A stretch of DNA of 55,769 bases from Hofstenia miamia (taxonomy: Eukaryota > Xenacoelomorpha > Acoela): positions 4,132,892 to 4,188,660 of the forward strand of contig SCFE01000001.1 of NCBI GenBank assembly GCA_004352715.1, read 5' to 3'. A program made the position numbers and the translations under genes. The notes under the pieces are model-generated. The model did not search any database. It was not told where the DNA came from and saw only the letters and a program-made list of their open reading frames with translations. This document shows, one piece after another, positions 10,151-21,781 of the stretch; the first letter of the stretch is position 1; each line of letters starts with the position of its first letter.

Positions 10151-12729
10151 CATTATTCCCTACCATGATAATATATTTTCTGATTTCCTGCGAGTGTGCT
10201 GCGAGTATCGACAGGAATCAAAGGAATTGGACAACAAAGCAACTTCATTTGTATAATATCCTTCGTACAAGGTTAATTTTTGTCAGACAAATATAATTGA
10301 CATCATGGGATTATTCCCTCCGAGAAGATATTCAAGCCTATTTTTATGGTACAAAAATTTGATGGAAATATTACACAAAATAGATATTTTTATTTACGTT
10401 AGCAGGCTATAGACACTTTTAAAATTAGCAATAGTTGTACTCAACCATCAATTTCTTCTAAAATTTAATATTTATTGGCTGAATTTGTTAACTATAACCT
10501 TGCTACATGCCTGTACCTTAATACTTAAGGATATTTGTAGATAAACGTCGGCTAAATGAACTGAACAAAACAACTAAGCCTTTCCACATGTGATCCAAAT
10601 TTAGTACACAATGCAGTGATTTAGTAGATATTGATAGACACAGAAGTTCATTGCTGCCTGACTATGCTAAGCTTTTCCCAGATTGGACGCCACTGGGGAG
10701 CATGAAAAAACCTAATTTGCAAATACAGATATGATCATGATCATATAAAAAATTACTATCGCAAAACCAAATTTTTTGTTATTAATTTTGCATTTTGAAA
10801 ATATGATTTATTTTCAATAGGCACTACCAAAATATATTTTTAATAAATTTTATCTACAGTGAAGCAAATTGAAAATTATATCAGATACAATAAATTATCC
10901 GATCACCTACACTTTTCTAACATATATAATCTAATCTTAATTTTCATGCCAAAGTAGGTTTGCAGTGCAAACTTTTCAGCTTAAAACAAGATGCTTCAAT
11001 TGAAAATTTCACTGAAACGGTAAGGCTCCATACCCTGGCCTTTTCAGAATTTGTATTGCGCAATCCCCTCGAATATTCTAGATCGAGTAACCGTAGGCAA
11101 TTGTTCGCAATTGTAAACAAAATTTTCGGTCAGCCTGTGTAATGCATAAGCAATGTGATATTTTTTATATACCGGATTTCAATTTACATTTTCTAGATTC
11201 AGGTAAGAATCCCTTTATAATTTTAATATTAACTAACTAAATGCTTTAGTTTAGGATCATATTTAAATAATTAACCCAGAAATATAATGCGATCCTAGGG
11301 TAGACCCGTACCGGGCATGGAAAAAGGTATACAGGCACGGGCTTCTATAGTTCGGGCAAGGACCGAGCATATGTGCTTTGAGATTAGCATAATTCTTTGT
11401 CGCTATTCGAGGATTATAATTCTTAAAACTAATGAATTTTGACGCAACATAACCCAAGTCCTATTGAGCTTTTATGCATTTAATATTCCACTATGCCACA
11501 TAGAATTAACTGTTTTCCTCAATATGAGAGAGTTCTATTTCACGGTCATCTTCTGTTAATGAATTGAAAAAATTCTATATATGTATATTATATTATAACG
11601 TGGGTGTTTAAGTGGGTGTTTAAAGTATATTACAAGGACCAAAGTGATGGTATTCTATGAGTCCATTATTTTCAGAAGTCACAAGGAGGGCAAGCCCCTA
11701 TTTCTCTGTTGCTTACACAACTGCTTAGACTTACATAAAATCAATTCCTGAAAAAAATGCTGTAATATCTTAACCTATTTTACGTGGTAGAAGAATTCCT
11801 AAATTAGATATGCTTTCATTAAAATGCTGCAGCAACAAACTTAAATAAGTAGTGTCATTATTATCTAACGTTGTTTACCATAATAATAATTTTTTGCGAT
11901 CTTTATGTTATCATAAAGCGCAAAGTAAAATTTGAATCTAGTATGTTATGGTTTCCGGGTAAATTTAAAATTTCTTGAATGCATACTATGTCAATAGTAA
12001 AGCCTTAGAATTCGATTTCTTTGATTCTATTACGGCTATTTTTTCCGAGCAAATCTAAAGGCTTTTATAAAGACACGTTGGCCAGTAGTAAAACCTTCAA
12101 GCTTTATATTTGATCTTAGTTATGTCAAATTCTCTTTTCTTCAATTAAAAACTTTATGTAATTTTGACATTATCATGATCAATCGGTTAAAATGTATTGA
12201 AATATACAGCAATAGGCCAGCATAAATGCTTTGAGTTCCCTTCCTAATGCCATCCCTGGTTATTCCACACTATATCCTGTTTAACAACCATCTAAATGTC
12301 AGGTTCATGATAATTTCAATATCTAAATCTGAAGCCTTTCATCAACTAAAATTTTTATCGTTATATTTTGAAGCTTCGTTCTTGATGATTTAACAAATCA
12401 CTAACCCTGTTAAAAATTTCTAAAATAACTGGTGTCTACGAACACAAATATACGTCATTTTACTTAGTTATTTAGCATGTGTTCCTTTAGTTAGTTTTGT
12501 ATTTACATCAAACAAACAATATAAAAAGTCTTATATTGTCAAACAAGGTTCCTTGTATTGTTCACAAGGTTCCTAAATCAAATATTAGGTACGCAAATAT
12601 GTAACTGAATCTGTATCTTACAGTATAACTTTGCGTATTGCAAATGCCAATTTTGTCATGTTGCCTTCACTTCCATAGTTACTGGAATGCTATGTAAAAG
12701 ATTTACAAGAGTTGATTTAGAAAGTAAAA
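10151..12729. other. Non-coding stretch upstream of the SLC18B1-like gene
   Basis: AT-rich DNA with no recognised gene. A GC-rich island at 11285-11365 (GACCCGTACCGGGCATGG, GGCACGGGCTTC, GTTCGGGC) resembles the other islands in the window. A 60-codon frame at 10960-11142 is unremarkable. The promoter and 5' UTR of the transporter gene probably lie in the last few hundred bases, but no specific element can be identified. Confidence 0.45.
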
Positions 12730-15700
12730 ATGTTCGAGAACATTAGATTCATGTTTTCAGCGGTGATATTTATGTGTCTCTTTATGTATGAAGGTCTGCA
12801 CGACTCTCTCGTTGCACCATTTTTCCCAATACAGGTAATTTACCATTTTTAATCTTGAATAATAATTTTGTAAATAATAAGCAAATTACAAAACGGCTTT
12901 ATTTTTGCATCATTTTAAAAACAGTCCACTAATAACATTTTGATATAGACGTTTATTGTTAAGCATCATTGGTCTTTAGTAGTATCTATTTGAGGTGTTT
13001 TAAAAGCATTCATATAAATCCTTTATAAGAAGGTGCTAAAAATAGTTTTAATTGCAAAATACGCCTTAGGCATTCAAAAGTTACCAAAAAATACATATTT
13101 TTCAGACAACTTGGTTTACAAAGTTGCAACAAATATTAACGCACTGGAATGACAATTTCGCATATGAAATATTCTTCAATGGAAGCTCAAATCTACTCTA
13201 AATCAACAATGCAAATTGTTGCTGTATTTTTTTAACTTAATCCCTACTGTTTAGACATAGTACCAGAGTAATATATTTTAAAAATTTCTCTACCACTTAC
13301 AACCCACCTTCTAAAATTAGGGGTTAACGAAATCTGTGATAAACACTTCAATTGTTCATAAAATAGTTTTTTACAGCGCACTAAGTGCGCATTAGACTAC
13401 ATTTACTACTTGATACTAATAAAAAATACTTCATTATAAGGTGAGATTTCAAGCCAATAATAATTAGACTTCAGATTATATTAAAGTGATAACTAGGGCA
13501 CGTAAAATCATATTTCAAAATTTGGCGAGACATGAAAAGCCCCAATTTTGCCAATATGGCTGTAAAGTCAAAAATGCTTTGTTAGGCCAATATTTCATCC
13601 CTAAGGTCAAAATAGAGCTAAAATCATATTTTAATAGAGCTAAAAATGGTATATTTTTGCAAAAATGCTTATCAAAATTTAGATTTTAATCCAAAAAAAT
13701 GGTTAAGTAAAGCGAAGAACGTGATGCCGATACTTAGCAGAATCACGCCAAGCAATCTAGCAACTAGAGTAAATTTTAACTAGCCCAAAATTCTAATATA
13801 TTCTTGAATGAAATTTTTTTGCAGCTTTTAACAAACATTTTTCTGTTGAAAACTTTAAACATTATATATCATCATATGTAATTAATACTTTATATCAAGT
13901 TGTTAACAATAGATACTCAGCTTGAAGTCGTTTTAATTGTATTATTAGGCCAATATAAGATGAAAATTCCTTAATTTTTTGGTCAATGGCCAAAATAATC
14001 GTCCTAGTGATAACTGTTTTTGTTTAAATATTATTGATTTCATTTAGAAGTCATCTGGTCATTACACTACACTCTATTGCTGCTATATAATTTGAAAAAA
14101 TAAATGTAATGCAAAGATATATTAGATTTTTTTGCTGTATGTATAAATTATTGAATCATTTTAGGCAAAACTTCATCACAATTCTAGCGAGGCATTTATC
14201 GGTATAGCCATTTCGTCAGTTGATATAGGAGATTCTGCCGCAAGCATAGTGTTTCTTTTGTTCTATACTTCCGGGAAAATCTATAAATACTCGCTTATCA
14301 TATCTGTTCTTATTTCGGGACTTACAGTTATAGCATTTGGAGTGAGCGATTTGAATACTAATCAATATCTTTATGAAATTTCTCAAGTGTTTTTTCGAAC
14401 TTTGACTGGGGTTGGAGCTGGAGTTAGTTTTTGTCTTGGAATTGTATTTTTGTCATCAATCACAGATAATCAATCAAGAAAATCTACTTTAGTCTCCGCA
14501 GCATTTGCTTCATATTTTACTGGAGTCGCAATTGGGCCATTTGTGGGCACCATTCTTTTTAAATCAATGGGATACATTTCGTTGTTTATTTTCGTAGGAA
14601 GTGAGTATACATATCGTCATTACTTATATGCTTTGTCATAAATATTAATATTGACAATTGTAATATAACATTGACAAAATATATAATTCCATAAATAAAA
14701 TCCGTGAAATTTTGAGTTGCTATACTTATATATATATAACAATTAACAAAGAGATACAGCAGCTGTGAAATGTAAGGCATAGAAACACAAAATTCTCAAT
14801 AACAAGTTTCTTTAATAGTTGACTTCGTGGTTAAGCTGGTTATGTCACCTGAATAAAACTATAGGCCAATACAATATTTGAATCTATACTGATCTTAGTG
14901 TTAGAAATATCTGACTCAATTTTCACAAAAACAAACTAAGCTATATACTTTATTTTGAATATTTGATACACTATCTTTTATTCATTACAGTTCACTACAT
15001 ATGAACTTTTGTAAATAACACCAGAAGTTTGATACTTAAGAAAGGACTGAATTCCTCAATTTTGCAACGTAAACATAGAATATATCAAAGCTTTAAAATG
15101 CTTTGTTTTATAAGTTTAGCTAAAATGTATTATTGAAGATTTCGGCGTTATAAATATTCATGCATTTCCGCTTTTTAATATCTAGGATAATGGCAACATT
15201 GCTCGTAGTGTTTTCACTAAAAAATCTTAAAATCCTAGTCACTTGTAAGCAAACGATTAAATTTGAACAGAAGATCACAACTATTAACAAACAAAAAATG
15301 ATTATTTTGTTAAGTTTCTGTGAGATATTGGTACTGAGAAAACAGAAAAAATCATTTATTCTCCTTTAGATATCAACTAGTACAAAAATTTTGTTTTGAA
15401 GAAGTTCAATAACACCGTCGGGGCTTTATTTCTTTTAAATTTCTGATCAATTATCATATCATATTTTATCACTGCCTTTTGTAGATTATTTTTTCTTGTT
15501 ACATGTTTACACAGCTAACCTAAAATACTTAATCTCAATTTTTTGATGTTTTGAGTCAAATGAGTAAACATTTTCTTTTAATTAATTCATATTTAATGAA
15601 ATTTATTGAGTAATGCTATTTTGCATGGCATCCGAAGTTGAATTCAATTTGAATTAGGTTAAATATATTAATTTCCAAATTCTCGATGCACTTGATTAAC

Positions 15701-16741
15701 TTAATACTTTTCGAATTATGAATTTAGTAAAACATATTTTTGAAATAAATTTAGAAATATTTTAAAGTTTCTAAGGAGAAAAGGTTCAGGATGAATATGA
15801 ATCTTAGAATCTAGGTTTCGGATTTGTAAATTTTCTATATTTTTAAATCAAAAAACTGCGTTCGAAACCTAAAGGGAAAGGACAATAACGCATGCCCTCT
15901 CTAAATGCCAATTGCAAGCCTATAAAACATAATTTGGCATCAATTTCACACATTGTAAAACTTTGAGATACTGAACTAATTATGGAACTAAATTTAAAAA
16001 CATTTAGGTTATGCCATAATCCCATCCATTGGTCTTGTCCCAATTCGTCCATGTGATACCAGCAGAAATGTTAATTTTTCCAAAGATAGCAATAGCTGTT
16101 CTTCACTGACAATTTTTAAGAACTTACATATTTTGCAGATATGTTTTTCATTGTTTGCTGTGAACAACGTTTGGGGATTCATTGATTCAACGTTTGCCTG
16201 GTTTCTGTTCAGTACTTTTAAACTTGATGAGTACACAATTGGATGGATATTTAGCATTGGGAGCTTCTTAGGATTGGTAAGCTCTGTTGTAGCAATATAT
16301 GTTAACAGCAAGAATCTTTTCATGATAAACTACTATTTGATCCTTGCATTTCAACTGCTTCAACTTATTATAATGTGTTTTTCTACAGTTACAAGAAATT
16401 TGATTGTCTTACTTAGTGGATTTGCAATCCATTCATATGCAAGAACAATGATTGGAGGAACCAACATTTTGTGCATAAGGTGGTACATTGATACTAAACT
16501 AAGCCCCAAATTTAATGGTAACAGTACAACTGTGTCAGCAGCAACCTCAAATATTATTTGTGTCCTTGGAAGGATGTTTGGAAGCTTCTTCTATGGTGGA
16601 ATTCTGTTTGAATATCTCAGCTTCCTACAAATTTTATTTATTTTTCTTTTCCAAGCTGTGTTTTCAACGGTTGCAGTGATTTTGCTAGGTTTTTCAAAAG
16701 ACACTAAATTTAAAAAATCTACTCCAATAAATGTTGAATAA
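12730..16741 (+). CDS. SLC18B1-like vesicular transporter (major facilitator superfamily), 3 exons
   Basis: Joining 12730-12834, 14165-14600 and 16008-16741 gives 1275 bases, 424 residues plus a stop. Introns 12835-14164 (GTAATT...TTAG, phase 0) and 14601-16007 (GTGAGT...TTTAG, phase 1) keep the frame. The first exon is mostly one membrane helix ending in VAPFFPIQ, a signature near helix 1 of SLC18B1. Exon 2 holds several helices, with FFRTLTGVGAGVSFC and a SYFTGVAIGPFVGTIL segment matching the helix 4-5 region. Exon 3 supplies the loop and C-terminal half (NNVWGFIDSTFAWF...). Vertebrate SLC18B1 is an MFS protein reported as a vesicular polyamine transporter, so proton-coupled export into vesicles is a family-level inference. 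Length is close to the family (~450). The start is the first ATG before the first helix. The gene has no TE insertions in its exons. Confidence 0.85.
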
Positions 16742-17449
16742 ATATCTATGATATTTTTTCTTTCAAGTTGTGCATGATCAACTAATTAACTATATTTACC
16801 CTCTAAACTCTAATTAATTTTATATATATTGTAATTCTATTATATTTTATATTGTATCACATATTTAAATTGTATCTTTTCAACAATCTTGTCAGCAAAA
16901 ATGACGGAATTCTGTCTCTACTTTTATTTGAAACCTGACCCTAATTTTGGTTGAAGCTGAGCAATCTAGGTAGTGACTATATTGTTTGAATATCTAAAAA
17001 ATCATAGAATGTGCGATTTTTAGATTCTTAGGATTGAGATATGTTACGAGATTTTCAATATCTTTTGTCAGACGTCTGCTTGCCTCAAAGGCATTTTTTG
17101 CAAGTATCATCTGTGTATTGATAAATAGTTCCGTTTTCCAATTATTTGTTGCGACTGCTTAGAAAACTCATAATAATAACAATAGTTACAATAACAATAC
17201 TATCTCTAGTAAAAAGGAAAATGAAAAATCTTCAACTACAGGTACGTAGGAACTTTCTTATTTGGCGAAGGCAAACATCTGCAGGAGGCTGGAACAAATG
17301 TGCTTCTGTACTTGGTCGTCCGAAAATGAAGAATGTTGAATTTTTGACGCGTGGAAGTGGTACTGCGGTAAGATATCAAAGCAGCGAGTATTGGGTGAGT
17401 CGTATCTTGAAGTATCCTGTCGATTGTAGATAGAAAAGAACTTCTGAAG
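16742..17449. other. 3' flank of the transporter gene and unassigned DNA
   Basis: AT-rich sequence with no clear coding function. AATAATAAC-like simple sequence lies around 17165-17205. A 95-codon frame at 17146-17433 includes a less AT-rich segment (17270-17400) that I cannot assign; it may be transposon-derived. Confidence 0.4.
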
Positions 17450-18640
17450 GTATCCTTTACTTTACCATCAATTGTGTTTTGGAATTTCCTGATAATACGG
17501 AAAATAATTTCAAGGTCACCTCAGCTTTTTCTTATGTTTTTCCAGGAGGCCAGTACCCAAACGTGTGCTGCATACAAGTAATGCGGTACAATGTATGATC
17601 TGAAGAGAAGCCATTTATTGCTATTGTCCCAAGTATTAATTATATCACCAATGCCACGAACAAGATAGTTGACTTTTCTTACCAACTGATTAACATAATC
17701 ATCCCGTATTAGATATTGGTGTAAATAAAGCCTTATTGTCAATCACAATAGCTGACCCTGCCATCACTGCTTTTCTGCGAGAAAGCGTGATTAACGTAAA
17801 GATTCTTCTGCTTAGCAATAGCAAGAGCGCGTTCTATAGATAACATATAGTTGACAGAGTCATTATTCGCATTTGACTTCCTAATGACATAGATTATCCT
17901 CATGTCATCCGAATATTTGCTAAGTTCCGCGATATATTTATCCTGAACAATGCCACTGCCAATAGAGTTTTCTACATTGGTAAACAGAGGTCCACTTATC
18001 TGGCCCCTTGCAGAACTCCGACCGTCACAGGTATAAAATCAGTCAATTGACCTCTCCAATTAGTAATGTAGTTATGAAGCCAACACGATAGCCACGATTA
18101 ATCAGAACTAAACTAGTTAAGCATGTCACCTTGAAGTACCGTATTAAAAACAGAAAAAAAATCAATGAACAGTGCCTTTACAATAGCTGTATCCGATTTG
18201 TCGAAATGAATCCACCGCGTGGAGTACAGCGTCCACGGTCGATTTGCCAGACTTATATGCGAATTGCACAGCATAAGATATTGACGCAGTGCAGTCTGGA
18301 AAAAAACCAAGCCCAATGCGATCGAGACACCTTGCTTGAACCGGGGTAACAGCAACGGGTCGGAATAACTTACAATTGTCAGGATCGGAATTACCCTGTT
18401 TTGGAATTGGTATAATGTCAGCCTTTCTCGATTCATCGGGATATCTGCAGATTTTGAAAGATTTCGAAAGTACAGTAGAAAATATGACAATATGGGATAA
18501 TCATTCTTTAAATATCCATGCTGGAGCATCGTCAAACCGCTAAATGTATTCTCACGTAAATTCTGCAAAGTGGCCAAAGTCTGTTCCATGGAGACAATCG
18601 GTCTTTCCTGGTAATCATTTTGAGGCGGAGTAAATGCCGA
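17450..18640 (-). mobile_element. Non-LTR retrotransposon, reverse transcriptase core, decayed
   Basis: Read on the minus strand, 18113-18589 is one frame ending in ALFIDFFSVFNTVLQ, motif A of a non-LTR reverse transcriptase. Further on come IPVTVGVLQG (motif B), then YSDDMRIIYVI (motif C, both aspartates kept) near 17895-17940. A thumb-like block with YIVPHYLYAAHVWVL follows at 17521-17742. The parts lie in different frames with several stops, so the element is dead although the YxDD core is intact. Confidence 0.82.
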
Positions 18641-18719
18641 GTCCTTAATGAAGCGCGTAAATGCAGATTAAGGTTATTTAGATGAGATTCAGTGAACGTT
18701 ATTTTTTCTTTGGCACACC

Positions 18720-19160
18720 TAAACTTAATAAAATTTATTGGAATGAAACTAAAACCTTGTCTCCTTAATTTTTATTTTAAAATATCGAAATTCATTGAGT
18801 TAAATACTTTACTTTAATCAAGTAAAAGCTACCACTGTGAACACATTTCGATTTAAATTTAATTTTTCCGTGATTTGAAAAGCTCGTATCAGATGAGGTG
18901 AATTTAGGTCGAAATCCAAATTGACTTTGTAAGTCGAAATATATTTGAATGTTTTTGTTAAAATTATTAAAAATCCTTTAAAATGCTCAATAACTAATTG
19001 GTCGATAGTTCACGAGATCTAGCGAGTCTCTTTTTTTAAATAGTGAAATATCCGATTGTTTTACAAGAATAGAAAAATCATTATTTATAATACTTTGATT
19101 GAATGCTATAAACAAGTAATGAAATATTTTATAATTATCCAATATGGTAGATTACGGGAT
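18720..19160 (-). mobile_element. Second non-LTR retrotransposon fragment (finger and palm motifs)
   Basis: On the minus strand the order LVNYRPIS (near 19020-19045), SQFGFRPKFTSSDT (near 18895-18935) and FNSMNFDIL (near 18790) matches motifs 0, 1-2 and A of CR1/Jockey-like reverse transcriptases. Stops interrupt every frame. It lies upstream of the previous element in the same orientation, but repeats motif A, so it belongs to another copy. Confidence 0.7.
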
Positions 19161-20305
19161 CCACAAGATTTATTATTATCTAACTTATTTGCGAAATTTT
19201 TTAGGCTCATAATAGGAAATTAAGTTAAAATGAATCTGTTTCTTTTTAATACTTGGTTGTTGTGATGAATGATTTCTATTTTCTTCAAATTTATAATTGA
19301 ATTTACCCAATTTTCAAAAAGTTCTTCCAAATATTTGCGACATCCTTCTTGTTCTTGTATGATCTATTTTCATATTTATTTGTTTCAAGAGTAATATTTA
19401 GTTATTTGGTTCTCCCAATGCTTCTATTGAGAAAATTCCATTTTTTTTGGCATGATTTCTTAAGTCATTTGAAGCAATCCTTTATCTTAGATTCGTAATT
19501 AAATTTGTGGCTCCGTTTGATTAATTGCTTAGCTGCCTCATAATTAGTCTAATTAAGATTGCCATGGCTCGATTTCGCAAGTTCAAAGAGTTTATTTTTC
19601 ATAATTACCCATTCTTTAATCAAGTCGGAATCTTGGGGTTGTAATGACCGGCATGAATTTCGTGCTTTCGAGCTACTTTGTTTAAAGCTTTGATGATTTT
19701 AGCATACCATCAGCATCAATATTTAATTTAATGTACCAATCCAAATAGAATGCCACTAGTGCCAAATACAATGACGTTAGTGGCAAATATAATGGGAAAT
19801 GGTATAAATTTTGTCCATATTTTCAAACAATATTCTCAAAGCATATTAAGAAATTTGGAAATCCTTGGATATTGGCAATTCTATGCAGTATCGTAAATAT
19901 TTCTGCTAATTAATCTGCTTCTTGTATTTCCTCAGTTTGGCTTGGCTCAGTGACTAATTTCTGATTGGAGGATGGTTCAATTCAATTTTTAAGCCAATTT
20001 ATTGCAGCAAGAATTGAAAAGCAGTAATTAACCAGTTAACAATTCCATCTTAATTTTGCTTTTGCAAAAACTAAGTTTTTTCAAGGTTTTGTTTCTTAGG
20101 CACACCCTGGCCCTGTTCCGCTCTTGCTTCATATTTCAAGCTGTTTTGCTGCGGAGATTTTTTAATAATTCAAAGGGTATTTACATTTGTCATTTTTGCC
20201 TTCTATTTTTGGTCCTTCTCCAAATTTTAAGAGGCGTAAAAAAGATTTGCAATCTACGCTTTCCCTATTATTAGATTATGGAAAAATACTAAGTCACTAT
20301 ATGGA
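19161..20305. other. Src-A downstream flank (19630-20303 also present at 1206-1880)
   Basis: 19161-19629 is AT-rich with no recognised feature. From 19630 it matches the block at 1206-1880. A short sequence then leads to the n at 20306, where ~780 bases present in the other copy (1881-2658) are missing. Confidence 0.7.
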
Positions 20306-20306
20306 N

Positions 20307-21744
20307 GCATAATGTGAACCATCAACTGTGTCCATTTCATCAACCAAATGATTTTGAATATGTTCAAAAGTAGGTCTGTCATTTACAGACCTATTCCAAC
20401 ATCTCAGCATTAAATCGTAGAGTTGATCGGGACAATTATTGGGGCGAGGGTGATACTCACCATTCCTAACAAGTGTTATAACTTCGGTATTTTTAAAACC
20501 ATCATAAGGACTCTCACCTTTAGTTATCATCTCAACCAACAATATACCAAAAGACCAAACATCTGACTTAACACTAAACTGTTTCTTGAAATACGCCTCT
20601 GGAGCAGTCCAACGAACTGGCACCTTAGATATTGCTTCTTCACTGGAGTCAAGCCATTGTGAAAGTCCAAAGTCTGAGATTTTACACTTATTAAATTCAT
20701 CTAAGAGAATGTTTTGAGCTCTAAGATCACGATGGACAATTTTCTTCTGTTCTAAATAGCCCATGCCAGAAGCAATCTCAACAGCCATTTTCAAGATATC
20801 AATGCTTTGCATATTGCGGCCTTTGTTTCGTAAAAAGGCCAACAGATCGCCGTTTTTCATAAATTCCATTATTATGTAATATGGCTTAGACATGCTGCAC
20901 ACACCATATAGTGAAAGCAAATGTTTGTGTCTTAATGTTTTCATAAGTGCTGCTTCTCTCAGTAGTTCATTTGATCTCATTGCAGAATTCTTTACAGATT
21001 TAACGGCTACGATAATGTCACCTGGTTCGACAGTGGCTTTCCACACTTCACCATAAAATCCACGTCCTAAAGGTTTGTCTAATTTTATTGAATCTCTATC
21101 TATTTCGTCTTTGTCCGTGAGTCCAGGATATGCTTTCCAACGAGGAACTTGATCTTTTGAATATGCCAAATCCAACTTACAAGTAATCCCCTCTGAATTG
21201 TTGCGGTAAAATGTGATTAACTCAAGTAAATTTGGGAAATAATGTTTTGCTGAATCAATGGAGTAACCTCGATCATCAATTGCAATCTTATAGTGAAAGA
21301 CATTTTCACTCAAACCTTTAGAATAACTTTTTACAGAGAGTACTAACCTAAATATAAATGAATTAGAACTTTGTCTAAGAAACTTTGGAAGTTGAAATTA
21401 TTATTAAAAGGCTGTCATTTTAAGAGATGAGCAGAAATTAAGATGTTACATTTTCATTGAACTTTCATACTAATGTTTAATACATACAATTATATTGAAT
21501 TCGCCAAAATTTAATAAATCTTTACAAAATTTGGAACATGATTGATTGGCAAGTCTACGATTCCCATAGAAATTAGAATACCCAAAAACAAAACGACTAA
21601 GGTTTAAAACACTCATTGATGCGAATAGTGATTGTGGTAAGAGACTACATATAGACACTGCAAAGGTTCAGCTACAATTTTTACAGCATTCAATCGTGAT
21701 ATTGTTAAGTTTAAATTAACAAAATATTTTATATATACATGTAC

Positions 21745-21781
<37 letters not shown>

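Noticed and set aside
17146-17433. 95-codon frame with a GGWNKC segment
   Set aside because: The first third is low-complexity ATT/ACA-derived sequence and the rest matches nothing I recognise; not enough to call a gene.
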